From Pyropia yezoensis (Eukaryota > Rhodophyta > Bangiophyceae > Bangiales > Bangiaceae), in assembly GCA_009829735.1 (NCBI GenBank), contig CM020618.1:8585119-8649118 (forward strand): 64,000 nucleotides of DNA, read 5' to 3'. The notes below the pieces were generated by a model. The model made no database searches. It was not told where the DNA came from and saw nothing but the letters and a program-made list of their open reading frames with translations. A program made the translations under genes and the position numbers. Below are positions 18,700-29,738 of the stretch, in pieces (the stretch's first letter is position 1; each line of letters begins with the position of its first letter).

Positions 18700-18827
18700 T
18701 CATTTCGACATGCAAGTCTGCTGAAGAAGCCAGGATGGCTCAGGACCGATAGACATGCTCGGAGCTATCGCTATAAAAAGTAGGTGACTAGGTATGGGTT
18801 TTAGCTCCACCGATAGACACGCTCTAA

Positions 18828-19416
18828 CTCAGCCGCCGACCGCCAGGACACCTCGGGGAGGTCTCCTGAACTGGGCCGCCAGCCGACCCCGATCCAAGAA
18901 GACGAGACAGAACCTGGCAGCCGGCTCGAGAATAACGCCCTTCAGAGGCCTTCAGGGAAGAGACAGTCCAGGAGTTTACAAGTGAGCGTCAGTCAGTTCC
19001 ATCCCTCTCATTACGTGCTGACAACAGCGAACAAAATGTCACAACTACTAAATCAAAAGGAAACAAGCCCAGTATCTGGAGGACATTCGAATTTTTGAGT
19101 ATTTGTTAAGCCCGCCACGGACCGTGCATTCGATTCTAAGCACGCCACCTGCTGCGAATGCGCCCCCGCGGCGCCGACGACATGAGGCCGCAATGAGCCA
19201 CACATACCATGCTCCGTGGCTGGTGCCAGTGCCAAGCGTTTTGCGGTGCGCAGCGTCTACGACACAGCGTGATTGAGGGCTACTTCGGGTGGGATCATTG
19301 ACCAGCATTTGCTCCGACCGCGGCGGTCTGGCGTCGTCATCGTCGTCCTTTTGCATCAGGCTTCTGTACACGCCAGCTCTCGTCCGCTACCCCTCGCAGC
19401 CCCCACACCGCGGGCC
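18828..19416. other. Intergenic, no gene supported
   Basis: Sequence between the Harbinger insertion and the decayed second transposase. No long natural-looking frame, repeat or promoter was recognised. Confidence 0.5.
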
Positions 19417-21260
19417 ATGGCTGGTCTCTCGCCTGCCGTGATGGAGTGCCTACGGGTAGCCGTGGGCGTAGAGCCGGAGCTTGGTGAGGTCGTCGGCGCC
19501 GTGGAGGTAGCGTAGGCTGCTCGGCAGTAGCATGGGGCTAGCACGGATGATCACGAGATTGGGGATTGTGTGTGCTCCAAGTTGGATGTGATCACCGCCT
19601 TGGAGCCAAGCGAGGCGTCCGAGTGGCATGCTGTGCAGCGGGAGCTAGATGCCTTTCAGAGAGGCGAGCGGGAGAGAGCTGAGAGCGGGATTGACTAGGC
19701 CGACTTACTGGATATGGCTGAGCTGGCGGACTGTGCCTCTCTGTGTGGGCAGGTCAACCGGGCGGCCCCGTTCGCACGTGACATGGTGCGGCGGTTCTTT
19801 GAAAAAAGCGTGGAGCAGGGGCAGTTTTTCGGTGATGTTCGCATGTCTCTGGAGCATTTCGATGATCTTGCTTTCCTGGCCTCACCGTTTTTGCCGAGCT
19901 ACGTCCACGGTCCCACAGCGCTGGAGCCACGTCTTCGTACTTTTTGTGTCGTCTTTTGGTTGGCGCAGGGCTGTCGACAACGGGTGGCCGCACGCTGCTT
20001 AGACATTGGGCAGTCGACAATGTGCAAGTACGTGCGCCCTGTGGTGACTGCTTTGCTGCAAGCACTCTACCCCCCCCAATGGCCCAACGAGGGCGAGCGC
20101 CTCATCAACGAGAACGAGTTCTCCATGCTGAAGGGCGGGGACCTGCCGGGTTGGAAGGGCCTGTACGTTGCAATCCTCAACTATGGTGGCATGCGTGACT
20201 TGCATCTCTCGTTTGAGTCGACGCGACAGGATATAGCATCATGATTACGACGTTGAGCTGGAGCTGATCAAGTTATCTAACTTATTTTTTTTCTGATTTT
20301 TTTTTTTCTGCAGCTGCGGGGCGGTGGACGGCTGCCAGACCCCCTGGTGGACTCCATTAGGAAACCACAAGGAAAACTACACGGACAAGAAGGCAACTTG
20401 TTCCATGCTTTTTCTTGGGATATCTGACACTAAGCGGATCCATTACTTCATCGGCGGCTTTCCCGGGTCACGGGTGGACTTCGCTGCTTTTCGTTCCGGT
20501 GAATGGTACAAGGCCATGCATCAAAAGAGACATACATCGCCGCCCACTCCTGCCCGGCCATTTCGTACTGAGAGATGCTGTTTTTGCCCTGTCGGTCTTT
20601 GTGGTACGATGTGTATTTCCTCTCTTTGCATGCCGGACATGTCACGTGGGCATACTTTGCGACTGTTCAGGAATATGTTGCACCCTAGTCATCCTATCGC
20701 GCATGGTGATTCTCATTGCCGACCCCATTGTCGGACGCATCGTGTAGAACAGGTAAGCTAACCCTCTTTATCGCGCCGTGTGTCCTGAACGTTTTTATGA
20801 CTTGCCTATATGTCGACGTGGGCATGGCCTGGTTGCAGATTACGCCTTTTCGCGAGGTTGATATGGGGGGCCCCAACGTAGCGGCATTGCGCCAATTCAA
20901 CCACCTCCACGCAAAGATGCTTGTCGAGGTGGAGATTGCTATCGGCCGCTTGAAGGGACGCTGGCACGCATTGCGCATGATATACGCTCATCCGGACTTG
21001 GCGGCCCAAGTGCAAGAGGTGTGCGTAGCGCTTCACAACTTCTTGGAAGAGAGAGACGCTCCGTACGACGCAAGACTGGAAGAGCACGAGGACGTGACAA
21101 TGCCCACGTCTGCAGCCGCGGATGGTGACAACACCTCTACTTCCTTGGGTGTGCTGCGACGCATTGAGATTGTCAATGCTCTCGGTCTTCTCTGGGTTGC
21201 CTACGACAGTCATTGGTATGCTTGTGCCTATATTATATTGACACTGCGACATAATGCGTG
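19417..21260 (+). pseudogene. Second Harbinger-type transposase (DDE_Tnp_4), decayed, with introns
   Basis: Fragments in order: stop-interrupted N-terminal sequence (19417-19710), an exon 19714-20240 with FARDMVRRFFEKSVEQG and WLAQGCRQRVAARCLDIGQS (HTH-like), an intron ending in a T-rich tract and CAG at 20311-20313, an exon from 20314 with CGAVDGCQTP (first catalytic Asp) and GFPGSRVDFAAF, a frame change near 20515 to LLPGHFVLRDAVFAL (second Asp), and, after another apparent intron ending near 20839, an exon with ITPFREVDMGGPN and VEVEIAIGRLKGRWHALR (catalytic Glu). It belongs to the HARBI1/DDE_Tnp_4 branch and differs from the copy at 17596-18699. In-frame stops and a frameshift mark it as decayed, although some breaks may be unmodelled introns. 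TIRs were not found. Confidence 0.7.
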
Positions 21261-22438
21261 CAAACTCGTTGGTACACGTCTACAAAGTTCCAGGCCAGGG
21301 TTTGTGCCTAACAGGTAAGCAGGGGTGCCCGGCTAGGCGGCTTCAGCGGAGGCGGCGGCGTCCGCTGCAGCGGGCGATGACACAAACGTCAACCTCACCG
21401 AGCCGGCGGCGGCGGCCGAGGTGCTGATGAACTTCAAGACAGTCACGAAGGGCACCTACTCTTCTGATGTAACCCGGGGCATGAGAACAGCCGCGGGAGC
21501 TGCGTGCCGCCACGGCGTGGCCGGGCTGGCCGCCAGCGGCCGGGGGTGGTTGGGTGCGGGGGGGCGGACCTGCCGGGGGCGTTGTTGGCGGGCGGAGGTC
21601 GCTTGCAGGCGAGGGAGCGTTGCCCGTGCTCGCTGTTCTCGCCGCCTCCAAGACTGTGGGGACATCACCCCCCAGTCGCCCCTCGTGCTGGACCCATGGA
21701 GCGCCTCTGGAGACCACCACGGCCGCTGCGCGGTGGCCAGTTGCCGCAGCGTCCCGCTGGCGGCGGCACCGACAGGCGGCGACGGTATGGCCGCAACGGG
21801 CGTGGGCACACCGGCAGCGGACGACGGGGGGGCGCTGGGACCGAACCGTGGGGGGCGGGCCGTGGAGAGTGGCACTGCGGAGGTGATTTTGAGGGGGGGG
21901 CCTGTAAGGTAAGACCACCCGCCGCCGGCCCGCCTATCACACTGGCGGCCACTGTTGTAGCCGACCATGCCGCAGGAGTGGCGGCCAGCGGCGGAGACGC
22001 GGCGCCGCATATGGCGGGGGCGGCGAAGGAGGACGCGACGGCAACGGCACAATGCGGCGCGTAGGCCGCACTCGCCGCGCCGGAGGCGGAGAGAGAAGTG
22101 CGCTGTGGCTGGCGTTGGAGGTACCGGGGGAGAGTGGGAGCACTGAGAGCGAGGCGCACTTCAATACCCCGCTCCCCCCGCTGCCCCTTCACTCACTCAC
22201 TCGGGCCCCGCAGAAGCGATAAAACGCCAGAGTGGGCAGCGTCGACGAAGGCGGCGACATTGGTCTCGCACTCTTTCGGACATCCTCCCCTTGCCCTCTG
22301 AAAAAACCATTCCCTCTCTGAAATGCCAAGACACACGAGCACTACGCCAAGGGCAGGGGAGCCGGCGTCGAGCACGACGCCGGCCCCCCTGCCGCCCAAA
22401 TACCTGCATGGCACTAGGCCCAGTACCCCTAAGCCAAC
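21261..22438. other. GC-rich intergenic, no gene supported
   Basis: Overlapping Ala/Gly/Pro frames on both strands without domains. One plus-strand stretch at about 21380-21480 has more natural composition (including NVNLTEPAAAAEVLMNFKTV) and might be a small exon, but no boundaries can be set. It ends at the left arm of retroelement copy A. Confidence 0.4.
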
Positions 22439-22906
22439 TGTGGCAAAAACCACAGGCGCACTCAGCACCAAAGTTGGGGTGGTGCACAAGGGCTGCCTCC
22501 CATGTCGGGGGAACCGGAAGATGTGCAAGTCGCACACACGCTATCTCTGTTGTGGGGCAAACCCCCCACGAGTAAACAAGAAGATGGTGTGTGGGCCAAC
22601 AGTTTCTTGCTCGGGACGGGGAAGAAAGGCCAAGCCTCGCTGTCCCTCCCCTTATCCTCCCAGGGTCCCCTCAGAATCTCCCCACTCAAAATCTCCCACC
22701 CCAGCACCTGCCCACTGGCCACACGAAAGTTCAAGACGATAAGAATGCAGAAAAACCTCAAATCCAGGTTGGATTTACTAACAAGCAAAGTATCCCTGAC
22801 TTGGGAAAATTCGAGACCAAATGCAAAGGGAGAAACGGGTCAGACCAGTTGTCTCGCGACCCCGTGTGGCGCGCCCTGTCCCCCGCGTGTGGCGAGTTCT
22901 GCCACG
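22439..22906 (-). repeat. LTR of copy A, left inverted arm
   Basis: 468 bp, written on this strand from TGTGGCAAAAAC to TGCCACG. It is the same length as the copy B LTR and clearly homologous along its length. Orientation is that of a minus-strand-coded element. Confidence 0.75.
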
Positions 22907-22923
22907 CTCCCCTCTCCTCAGTT

Positions 22924-22960
22924 CCGACCGACCCGGTCGGCGCTGCGAGGGGGTATAAGA
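22924..22960 (+). promoter_or_regulatory. Promoter of the antisense ORF: CCGACC/GGTCGG dyad plus TATA
   Basis: A perfect 6-bp dyad CCGACC-GACCC-GGTCGG (22924-22940) lies 14 bp upstream of TATAAGA (22954-22960) inside GGGGGTATAAGAG. The same arrangement is present in inverse orientation at 27433-27469. In copy B the dyad is kept (30160-30176) but the TATA is changed to TGCGTAA. Position about 300 bp before the ATG of the antisense ORF supports a role as its own promoter. Confidence 0.6.
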
Positions 22961-23262
22961 GCGCGTGTCGCACTCGCCGGGGGCGCGACTCGCTGTCCTT
23001 CGGCACGCCACGTTGACGTGGAGGCGGCCACGTCGACCGCCCCTCTCCTCAAGCTTGCCCAATTGGCAGCTTGCATACTCCTTGGCGCACCTTACTACCA
23101 CTTCCCCCCCCCACCTCTGCACCAACACTTCCTCCTTTTCTTACCCTGGGCCACCCCAACCTGGGGAGGCCCCCTGTCTTCCCCCGATCCAAGTCCCCTT
23201 CAACTCGAGGTCGGCCTCGGGCAGCTGTTACCGAGATACCTCCCCCTGACTTAGGGGGAGCC

Positions 23263-23433
23263 ATGGCGAGCCAGGGGTTGGAGTCTGACTCTTTTGATGA
23301 CCGAATGGAGGATACGCCCCGCGTCGCAGCGCCGGTCGGAACTTCCAGAGGGGGCTCCGCGGCATCCCCGGGGGATGGGATGACTGCGTCATTCGAGTTG
23401 GGGTCGGCGGCGGGCTCTCCCCCGGAGGTAGGC
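23263..23433 (+). pseudogene. Antisense-ORF N-terminal fragment in the left arm of copy A
   Basis: It starts at ATG 23263 (MASQGLESDSFDDRMEDT) and matches the N-terminus encoded on the other strand at 27130. Homology stops at 23433, where the sequence switches to pol. The downstream frame therefore ends in unrelated residues. Confidence 0.7.
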
Positions 23434-23479
23434 AGTCTCGGACAGCCTCCGGGAGTCCACCAGTGGCCGACGGCCTGTC

Positions 23480-25084
23480 TTAGGTACCTACCAAGGGGCT
23501 TCACACTCATTCAATCGATGAGGACATTCCCAGTGTGGGTGTGGTCCTGCGCTCGGGGCAAGTGTTGAACCACGATGCGCCAAGGAACAATAAGGTCTTA
23601 CCCCTGTCATTGGACGTTGTGGTGAAGCGCAGGCCGAAGATCCCTTCTGCAAGTCGCACAGGTACGCGCTTGACGCCGTGGCGGAGACGCGGTTCTTCGT
23701 CGGAGACGACGGCCTCCTCTTGAGGTGGGGGGCAATCTAGGGGACTGAATAACAAGTTGTCTCCAAGTCCCTATTCTTGAGCGAAAGCATATTGCTGCAG
23801 GTGGACACCTGGGGTCTAGTACACTTTTCCAGACCCTGAGGACCCGGTACTACTGGCCCTCCATGGTAGTAGACACCTACAGTTGGGTGGGTGCATGCAC
23901 AAGTTGTGCGCAGAATCGCCTAATGGAACGGCGGACCGCTACGGCCATGTTGCTGTTCCTCGCCAAGGAACCGCTTGCCGCGTTGGCAATGAACATCCTG
24001 AGACCCCTGCCAGTGACCGAGGAGGGCAACCGGTACCTCCTAGTCATCTGTGATCGCTTCACGAAACTTACGCGAGCGATCCCACTGGCAGAGATCACGG
24101 CCATGTCGGTCGTGTCAGCCTTCCTAGATCACTGGGTTGCCGCATATGGCGTCCCCGATAGTACATTGTCTGACAACGGACAACAATTTGCGTCCGTACT
24201 TCTTCAGGAAGTGCTCAATATGTTGGGGGTTCGGGCAAACTATGCCACTCCCTACCACTCACAAAATAATGGGCAGGTGGAGCGCTTCGACAAAAACTAT
24301 TGTTCGGCAGCTGCGCCATTCTGTGAGTGAGCACGTGAAATCGTGGGACCAATACATTTCTATTTAAACGACTGCCTACAACTCGCAGGCTCGTTCTTCT
24401 ACAGGGGGTGCACCCCTCGCTTTTGTGACACAGCACCGTGTGCGATCTATTGCTGTACAGCGGCCGCTCCCAAATAGGGAGGCCGGAAGTGGGACACCTA
24501 CTCCTACTGAGAGTAAGGTGGAGTTTGCTGCCAGGCTTGAAATACTCATCCCTAGAGTCAGGGCTGAGATGGACAAAGCGCAGAAGCGCTACAAGCGTAC
24601 TTTTGACGAGAAGGGGCGTAATGCTAAGCACGTCCCCGACCAGGGTGACTGGGTGCTAGCACATTCGCATACCCCAACGCGTGGTAAATTGGTTTTCCAA
24701 ACGAAGGGAGCATACCAGGCACTTCGTACGGATGGGCGACGGTTTACCATCGAAAGTGACGATGAGATTCGTACAGTAAGCGGACAGAACGTGGTGAAAG
24801 TTGCTCCACCTCCTCCAGGCGACCGGGCTCACGCGCGTGCGTTCAAGGCGTGGCGTCTGCCTTCGCTACCTGCGGCCAAACAGGGCCCGCAGGAATACGT
24901 GTTCGACAAGATTGTCGACCACGGGTGGGATGAGGAAACTAACCGCCTCATATTGAGGGTGCGTTGGTTTGGCTATCGCGCCAAAGACGATACAAGAGAG
25001 TACGTGGAGGACCGCCCCGCTGAGAACATCCGGGCGTACTTCGCACGGAATGATATCGATCCTGACTGCCCTCCTTCAACTTGA
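23480..25084 (+). pseudogene. Copy A pol, 3' half: RNase H end, integrase, chromodomain
   Basis: Remains of a Ty3/gypsy pol. Frameshifted sequence encoding the region between RNase H and integrase (23480-23860) is followed by the integrase core (23863-24330: GPLPVT-like LRPLPVTEEGNRYLLVICDR, DNGQQFASVL and GQVERF), a +1 frame change at CAAAAAC (24291-24297), and the C-terminal part 24310-25084 with the MDKAQKRYKRTFDEK linker and a chromodomain (YVFDKIVDHGWDEETNRLIL, then RVRWFGYRAKDD). The chromodomain directs insertion into marked chromatin. Several other frameshifts make it non-functional. The C-rich dyad around the stop (about 25070-25090) abuts the convergent antisense ORF. Confidence 0.85.
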
Positions 25085-25171
25085 GGGAAGGCCAAGTGGC
25101 TGTGCCAAGAGAGTGCTTCAAGTCGAAGAGGTATGCAAAGTGGCTTCACTACAGCCCTAACCCTCTCACTC

Positions 25172-27130
25172 TCACAACGAATGCAGCTGCCCACTAGGCA
25201 TGCATGCTAGACTCCCCAATACCACGAACCTCGCCTTCACGTGGAGGCGAGCGACGAGACCCACGCCGGTAACGTTCACCACTAGTCGGAGGAGCCGGCG
25301 GCTCCGAGTCGGAGCCGTCATGACCGCTACGGTCGCGTGTGCGACGACGTCAGCGGCCACTAGCCTGCTTGGTCTTTCGCGCAAGTTGGCAACACAAATG
25401 CCGGACCGACTCGGTCTCTGACGGAGTCGATGACTCCGACACGGATTAAGACAACTCGTCCTCCGATACCGAGGGAGAACGCCCCATTGGCGGCGACGAC
25501 GACGGGGAGGAGAGAAGGCACGGCTCGCCCGACGCTTATCGCGCCCAAGTGGGGCCGGCATAATGGAGCCGATACGAGCGAACCTGGCCGCCATGAACTC
25601 CGCGACCGACTCGCAGCTCGCAGTCGCAATAGCAGCCCAGACCCGCTCTTCAATTTGAGGAGTCTCTGATGTCTGGAGGGTCACCGCCGACGCGGCCAAC
25701 AACGAGATGGTGCGCATCAGCCTGGTGATCATCGTCGCCTGAGTCCAAGGCGCGGTCGGCAACACCATCTTGGCGTACACTGTCAGGAGAGTGGCCCCCA
25801 AGTGGGGAGACACAGGCGCGGACGAATCAACCACCAGGCCGATCGGGATGTCCCCGTGCGTCTGGAAAGAAGCCGGCGGAAGAGGAGGGGCCTGCCTAGT
25901 TGGCGGAGCATTGAGGGCAACCGCGACATCGAGATGAGGCCGCCGCGGCCCCTTGATCCCGGTACTCTTCATGGCTGGCGACAGCCACAAAAATGTTCTT
26001 CTCGGGGGGCGGTGCAGTTTTGCGCCCCACCCCCGAGGCGTAAGGGTAATGCTCAATCCCCCGCCCCTCCTTGAGAACAACTTGTCCCTTATGAAGGTCA
26101 GGGAGGACCCACAGGAACTGGCGAAGTGCGCCTGGCTCTGTTGCCCCTTGAGAGGGCCGGCGCTACTTGTGTTCGACACTCTCCCACTCGATAAGCCGGT
26201 GTAGCTTCAACATCTCCTCAAAAAGAGTGAGTTGTTTTGCCGAGCACCCCTCAGCAACTTGCTAAGGGATGAGCTGTTCCAGACCTTGGATCATGCGGGT
26301 GGCAGATGCCAAAACATCCCACGCGCCCACACGCAACCCACCCAGGTCCTCATGACCTCGAGTAGCCACAGTGTAGCCAACATGGCAGAAATAAATTGGT
26401 CCGGGGTGGACGTCAACATGACGGAGCCCAAGTGATCGACCAACCGCGGCAGTAACGCGGGGAAGCCATAGGGGACCTCAACTTGAGGCCACCACTCCGG
26501 CTTATTGGGGTAGTACTGCTCCTTTGTCGCCGGCGTTTGAAACGCAAACTCAATTTGAGCCGAGGTCACCAAGTAGGGACCTTGTCGGATATCCTTCTCG
26601 AGCCGCGCGTCAAATTGATGAACGTGCGGGTCCGACGAGCGGAGGTACGGTGAACGAGTTACCACCGCATCCCAAGTGAAGGGCGGAGTGTCTACGGGGC
26701 CCCCGGTGGTGCCTCCGTGCTTCAACGCGTTGTTGAACATCTGCACGTCCTCCGCCTCCTCATCGTCTAGGAAGGCAAGCTGGTCCGTCTTGAAGTCGGG
26801 AACGAATCCGACCGTACGGGGAAACTTTTCCCATAGGCGCCCCTACACGCGACCTACCGCTGGGCCAAGTCGGCCGCAGCGGGTCACAGTCAAAGAGTCC
26901 TCGTACAGAGGACAGGCAGGTTAGAACCACCGCCCCAAGGCCTCCCGTGGAGTAACGGGGCCTACCTCCGGAAAAGAGCCCGCCGCCGACCCCAACTCGA
27001 ATGACGCAGTCATCCCATCCCCCGGGGATGCCGCGGAGCCCCCTCTGGAAGTTCCGACCGGCGCTGCGACGCGGGGCGTATCCTCCATTCGGTCATCAAA
27101 AGAGTCACACTCCAACCCCTGGCTCGCCAT
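25172..27130 (-). pseudogene. Antisense accessory ORF of copy A, frameshifted
   Basis: Homologous along its length to the ORF at 30489-32436. Pieces: N-terminus from ATG 27130 (MASQGLECDSFDDRMEDT); a stop-containing linker (about 26930-26760); 26746-26291 with TFTWDAVV-like sequence and YYPNKPEWWPQVEVPYGFPA; then 26179-25172 with VSPHLGATLLTVYAKMVL and an Arg-rich tail (RRASRAFSPPRRRRR). Several frameshifts and stops interrupt it. It is transcribed opposite to pol and convergent with it, from the promoter at 27433-27469. Confidence 0.75.
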
Positions 27131-27473
27131 GGCTCCCCCTAAGTCAGGGGGAGGTATCTCGGTAACAGCTGCCCGAGGCCGACCTCGAGTTGAAGGGGAC
27201 TTGGATCGGGGGAAGACAGGGGGCCTCCCCAGGTTGGGGTGGCCCAGGGTAAGAAAAGGAGGAAGTGTTGGTGCAGAGGTGGGGGGGGGAAGTGGTAGTA
27301 AGGTGCGCCAAGGAGTATGCAAGCTGCCAATTGGGCAAGCTTGAGGAGAGGGGCGGTCGACGTGGCCGCCTCCACGTCAACGTGGCGTGCCGAAGGACAG
27401 CGAGTCGCGCCCCCGGCGAGTGCGACACGCGCTCTTATACCCCCTCGCAGCGCCGACCGGGTCGGTCGGAACT

Positions 27474-27486
27474 GAGGAGAGGGGAG
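27474..27486 (+). other. Polypurine tract of copy A
   Basis: GAGGAGAGGGGAG lies immediately before the 3' LTR. Copy B has the same tract in the matching place. It primes plus-strand DNA synthesis in LTR elements. Confidence 0.6.
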
Positions 27487-27955
27487 CGTGGCAGAACTCG
27501 CCACACGCGGGGGACAGGGCGCGCCACACGGGGTCGCGAGACAACTGGTCTGACCCGTTTCTCCCTTTGCATTTGGTCTCGAATTTTCCCAAGTCAGGGA
27601 TACTTTGCTTGTTAGTAAATCCAACCTGGATTTGAGGTTTTTCTGCATTCTTATCGTCTTGAACTTTCGTGTGGCCAGTGGGCAGGTGCTGGGGTGGGAG
27701 ATTTTGAGTGGGGAGATTCTGAGGGGACCCTGGGAGGATAAGGGGAGGGACAGCGAGGCTTGGCCTTTCTTCCCCGTCCCGAGCAAGAAACTGTTGGCCC
27801 ACACACCATCTTCTTGTTTACTCGTGGGGGGTTTGCCCCACAACAGAGATAGCGTGTGTGCGACTTGCACATCTTCCGGTTCCCCCGACACGGGAGGCAG
27901 CCCTTGTGCACCACCGCAACTTGGGTGCTGAGCACACAAGTGGATTTTTCCCGCA
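27487..27955 (+). repeat. 3' LTR of copy A
   Basis: Inverse of 22439-22906, with near-identity except for the outermost ~50 bp. The first bases are CGTGGCAG where copy B has TGTGGCAG, so the terminal TG is mutated. Confidence 0.7.
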
Positions 27956-28299
27956 CCACCTACATCACCAGAGCAACTGCGCTCCGCCGATCCACCCACA
28001 AGCACCACCCACGGCATACTACGCACAAACCTGAGGGGTGCACAATAAACGTAAGCGGAGGAAGAACGTCGGTGAATTGAAAGGGAGAGGTGGCTAAAGG
28101 GAGCGGGGGGGGTGCGGGGGGTGGAGAGGAAAGGGAGGACGCAAGCGCGACAAGACAGAGATCCAGAAGAACCGGCGAAAGGTGCGTAGCGAGTAAAACA
28201 CTCGTGAATATGCAAGAACATGCACGTAGCTGCATGCATACGCAACGCACTTGCAGGCAAATGCAAGCCAGTGCAACGCATGACATGGAACTGTGCATG
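27956..28299. other. Spacer with dense TGCA words, no gene supported
   Basis: A G-rich block (28085-28140) is followed by a run at 28207-28300 in which TGCA/GCATG words recur every few bases. No coding sequence is supported. GCATG at 28295-28299 would be the target duplication of LTR C, but its partner is not visible. Confidence 0.4.
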
Positions 28300-28661
28300 T
28301 GTAGCAATATCGATGAAAATATTGATACCCAAATTGAGGGGGGCTACTTCGATTCCATAAATTTCAATTTGGGAGTCCGTTTTGGTCGAGGTATCTGCGA
28401 GTTACGTTTGGCCAGAGGGACTTGTACCTTGGTATGGAGGGTAGTTAGTGGTGTCTCCGAGGGTTTATAACGAGGGGGCCGGCGGCGAATCCACCGCCGG
28501 CCATGGCAGAACAACAAGCCCCTCCCTTTTGGGCTCCCATCTTGGTCCCGTGGCTTGCGCTCCAAGGACAGCAACCTTGGCCTCCCGGTGACGTTGGTGC
28601 CGATCCCCCCTGGTGAATGCTCCCTGAGAGTGGACGTGCGACGGATTCCTATTGTGCTACA
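28300..28661 (+). repeat. 5' LTR of retroelement C
   Basis: 362 bp bounded by TGTAGCA and TGCTACA inverted termini. A TTTATAAC promoter-like box lies at about 28463-28470. It is followed after one base by a primer-binding site. Confidence 0.7.
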
Positions 28662-28662
28662 T

Positions 28663-28680
28663 TGGTGGAGCAGCAGGGGA
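28663..28680 (+). other. Primer-binding site of element C
   Basis: TGGTGGAGCAGCAGGGGA, complementary to a tRNA 3' end with acceptor GGAGCAG. The same sequence follows the LTRs of elements B and D. The tRNA identity was not established. Confidence 0.7.
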
Positions 28681-28886
28681 CGGGTCTCCGTCACCCTTGT
28701 GGTGACGCCGTCCTCGGCCATGGCACACGGATAAGGATCCGGTCCTTTTATTGTACTCGTGGTGTCGCGATCTGATCGATTGTGTTGAGCTGTTACCTTT
28801 GACTGTGATCTACCGTTGCTCTCCCCAACCTAGCCCCTCGCGCTCTTATTTGTGGTGACCGTTACGTCGGTTGACTGATTGTGACT

Positions 28887-29423
28887 ATGTCTACCCAAGA
28901 GACGGGGAACGCTCAAGATGGCGTATCGGCGTCGACGCCGACCCCGGAGGTGAACACGGGAACCGGGATCGGGAACCCGATCGACAACATTCAGACGCCG
29001 ATGCTCTCCGGTGCTGGATCGACGTTTGGTACGGCCCGGACGGCATGTGGCGGTGGCCCGCCTGAACCGGCTTCGGCCGACCATTCTCCGTTGCCACCTT
29101 CACCAGGGGATTCCCTGATGGCATCATTGGCCCGCATCGAGGCCCGGTTCTCCGGACTCGACGCAAGTCAAGAGCGTACGGAGGACGCAATGGCTGTGTT
29201 GATGTCAACACGCCACACGACGGGACCCCGTCGTGTTCCTCCCACACCGGTACGGTTCGAACCGGCCCGACTACTTTCGGAGTCTATCGGGGTCGACCCC
29301 GGCGCAGTTACTTCCGGACAACCCCCGGACACGGCGGGTTATGGATCCGACTCGTCACCCGAGTTGGAGCGGAGTCACACGGAGCGCTCCGCTTGGAGTA
29401 CCGGAAGCGGACTCCGCGGACAC
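28887..29423 (+). CDS. Gag N-terminal fragment of element C (truncated by assembly gap)
   Basis: The frame from ATG 28887 (MSTQETGNAQDGVSAS) runs 179 codons into the run of N at 29424. The N-terminus is Pro/Ser/Thr-rich and predicted disordered, with one helical segment (SLMASLARIEARFSGLDASQ). Position 225 bp after the primer-binding site fits Gag. No capsid core or zinc knuckle is reached before the gap, and no continuation is recognisable after it, where the 3' LTR of element B begins. Element C is either truncated by B or collapsed in the assembly. Confidence 0.6.
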
Positions 29424-29738
29424 NNNNNNNNNNNNNNNNNNNNNNNNNNNNNNNNNNNNNNNNNNNNNNNNNNNNNNNNNNNNNNNNNNNNNNNNNNNNN
29501 NNNNNNNNNNNNNNNNNNNNNNNNNNNNNNNNNNNNNNNNNNNNNNNNNNNNNNNNNNNNNNNNNNNNNNNNNNNNNNNNNNNNNNNNNNNNNNNNNNNN
29601 NNNNNNNNNNNNNNNNNNNNNNNNNNNNNNNNNNNNNNNNNNNNNNNNNNNNNNNNNNNNNNNNNNNNNNNNNNNNNNNNNNNNNNNNNNNNNNNNNNNN
29701 NNNNNNNNNNNNNNNNNNNNNNNNNNNNNNNNNNNNNN
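29424..29738. other. Assembly gap (315 N)
   Basis: Unknown bases. By comparison with 38595-39062 the first ~63 bp of the left LTR of element B should lie at the right edge of the gap, together with its target duplication and the junction with element C. Confidence 1.

Larger units (their letters stand above)
15656..18827. mobile_element. Complete PIF/Harbinger DNA transposon with TAA target duplications
   Basis: The element proper is 15659-18824 (3166 bp). The left end reads GAGCATGTCTATCGGTGGA and the right end, in reverse complement, GAGCGTGTCTATCGGTGGA, both continuing to an AAAACCCATA word, giving inverted repeats of about 33 bp. TAA directly flanks both ends (15656-15658; 18825-18827), the 3-bp TWA duplication of PIF/Harbinger. 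It carries the two genes of this superfamily in convergent orientation: a Myb/SANT-like DNA-binding protein (plus) and a DDE transposase (minus). Both ends have subterminal TAGCTC/GAGCTATC words. Ends and duplication are intact, so insertion is fairly recent, but the transposase has lost its first catalytic Asp (see 17596-18699). Confidence 0.92.
22439..27955 (+). mobile_element. Rearranged Ty3/gypsy chromovirus copy A with ~1-kb inverted arms
   Basis: Order on the plus strand: an LTR in the minus-element orientation (22439-22906), antisense-ORF promoter and N-terminus (to 23433), then abruptly the 3' half of pol (about 23480-25084, plus), then the element's antisense ORF (minus, 25172-27130), its promoter, a polypurine tract, and the 3' LTR (27487-27955). 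Compared with copy B, the right half is the canonical 3' end. Gag, protease and RT are missing and replaced by an inverted copy of the 3' end. Arms 22439-23433 and 26960-27955 are near-identical inverted repeats, while the outermost 50 bp of the LTRs have diverged. The copy is defective, with many frameshifts. Confidence 0.8.

Noticed and set aside
27139..28332. 397-codon minus ORF through the LTR of copy A, and its 22502-23254 mirror
   Set aside because: Runs through LTR and promoter sequence; identical in the inverted arms because the DNA is repeated, no domain.
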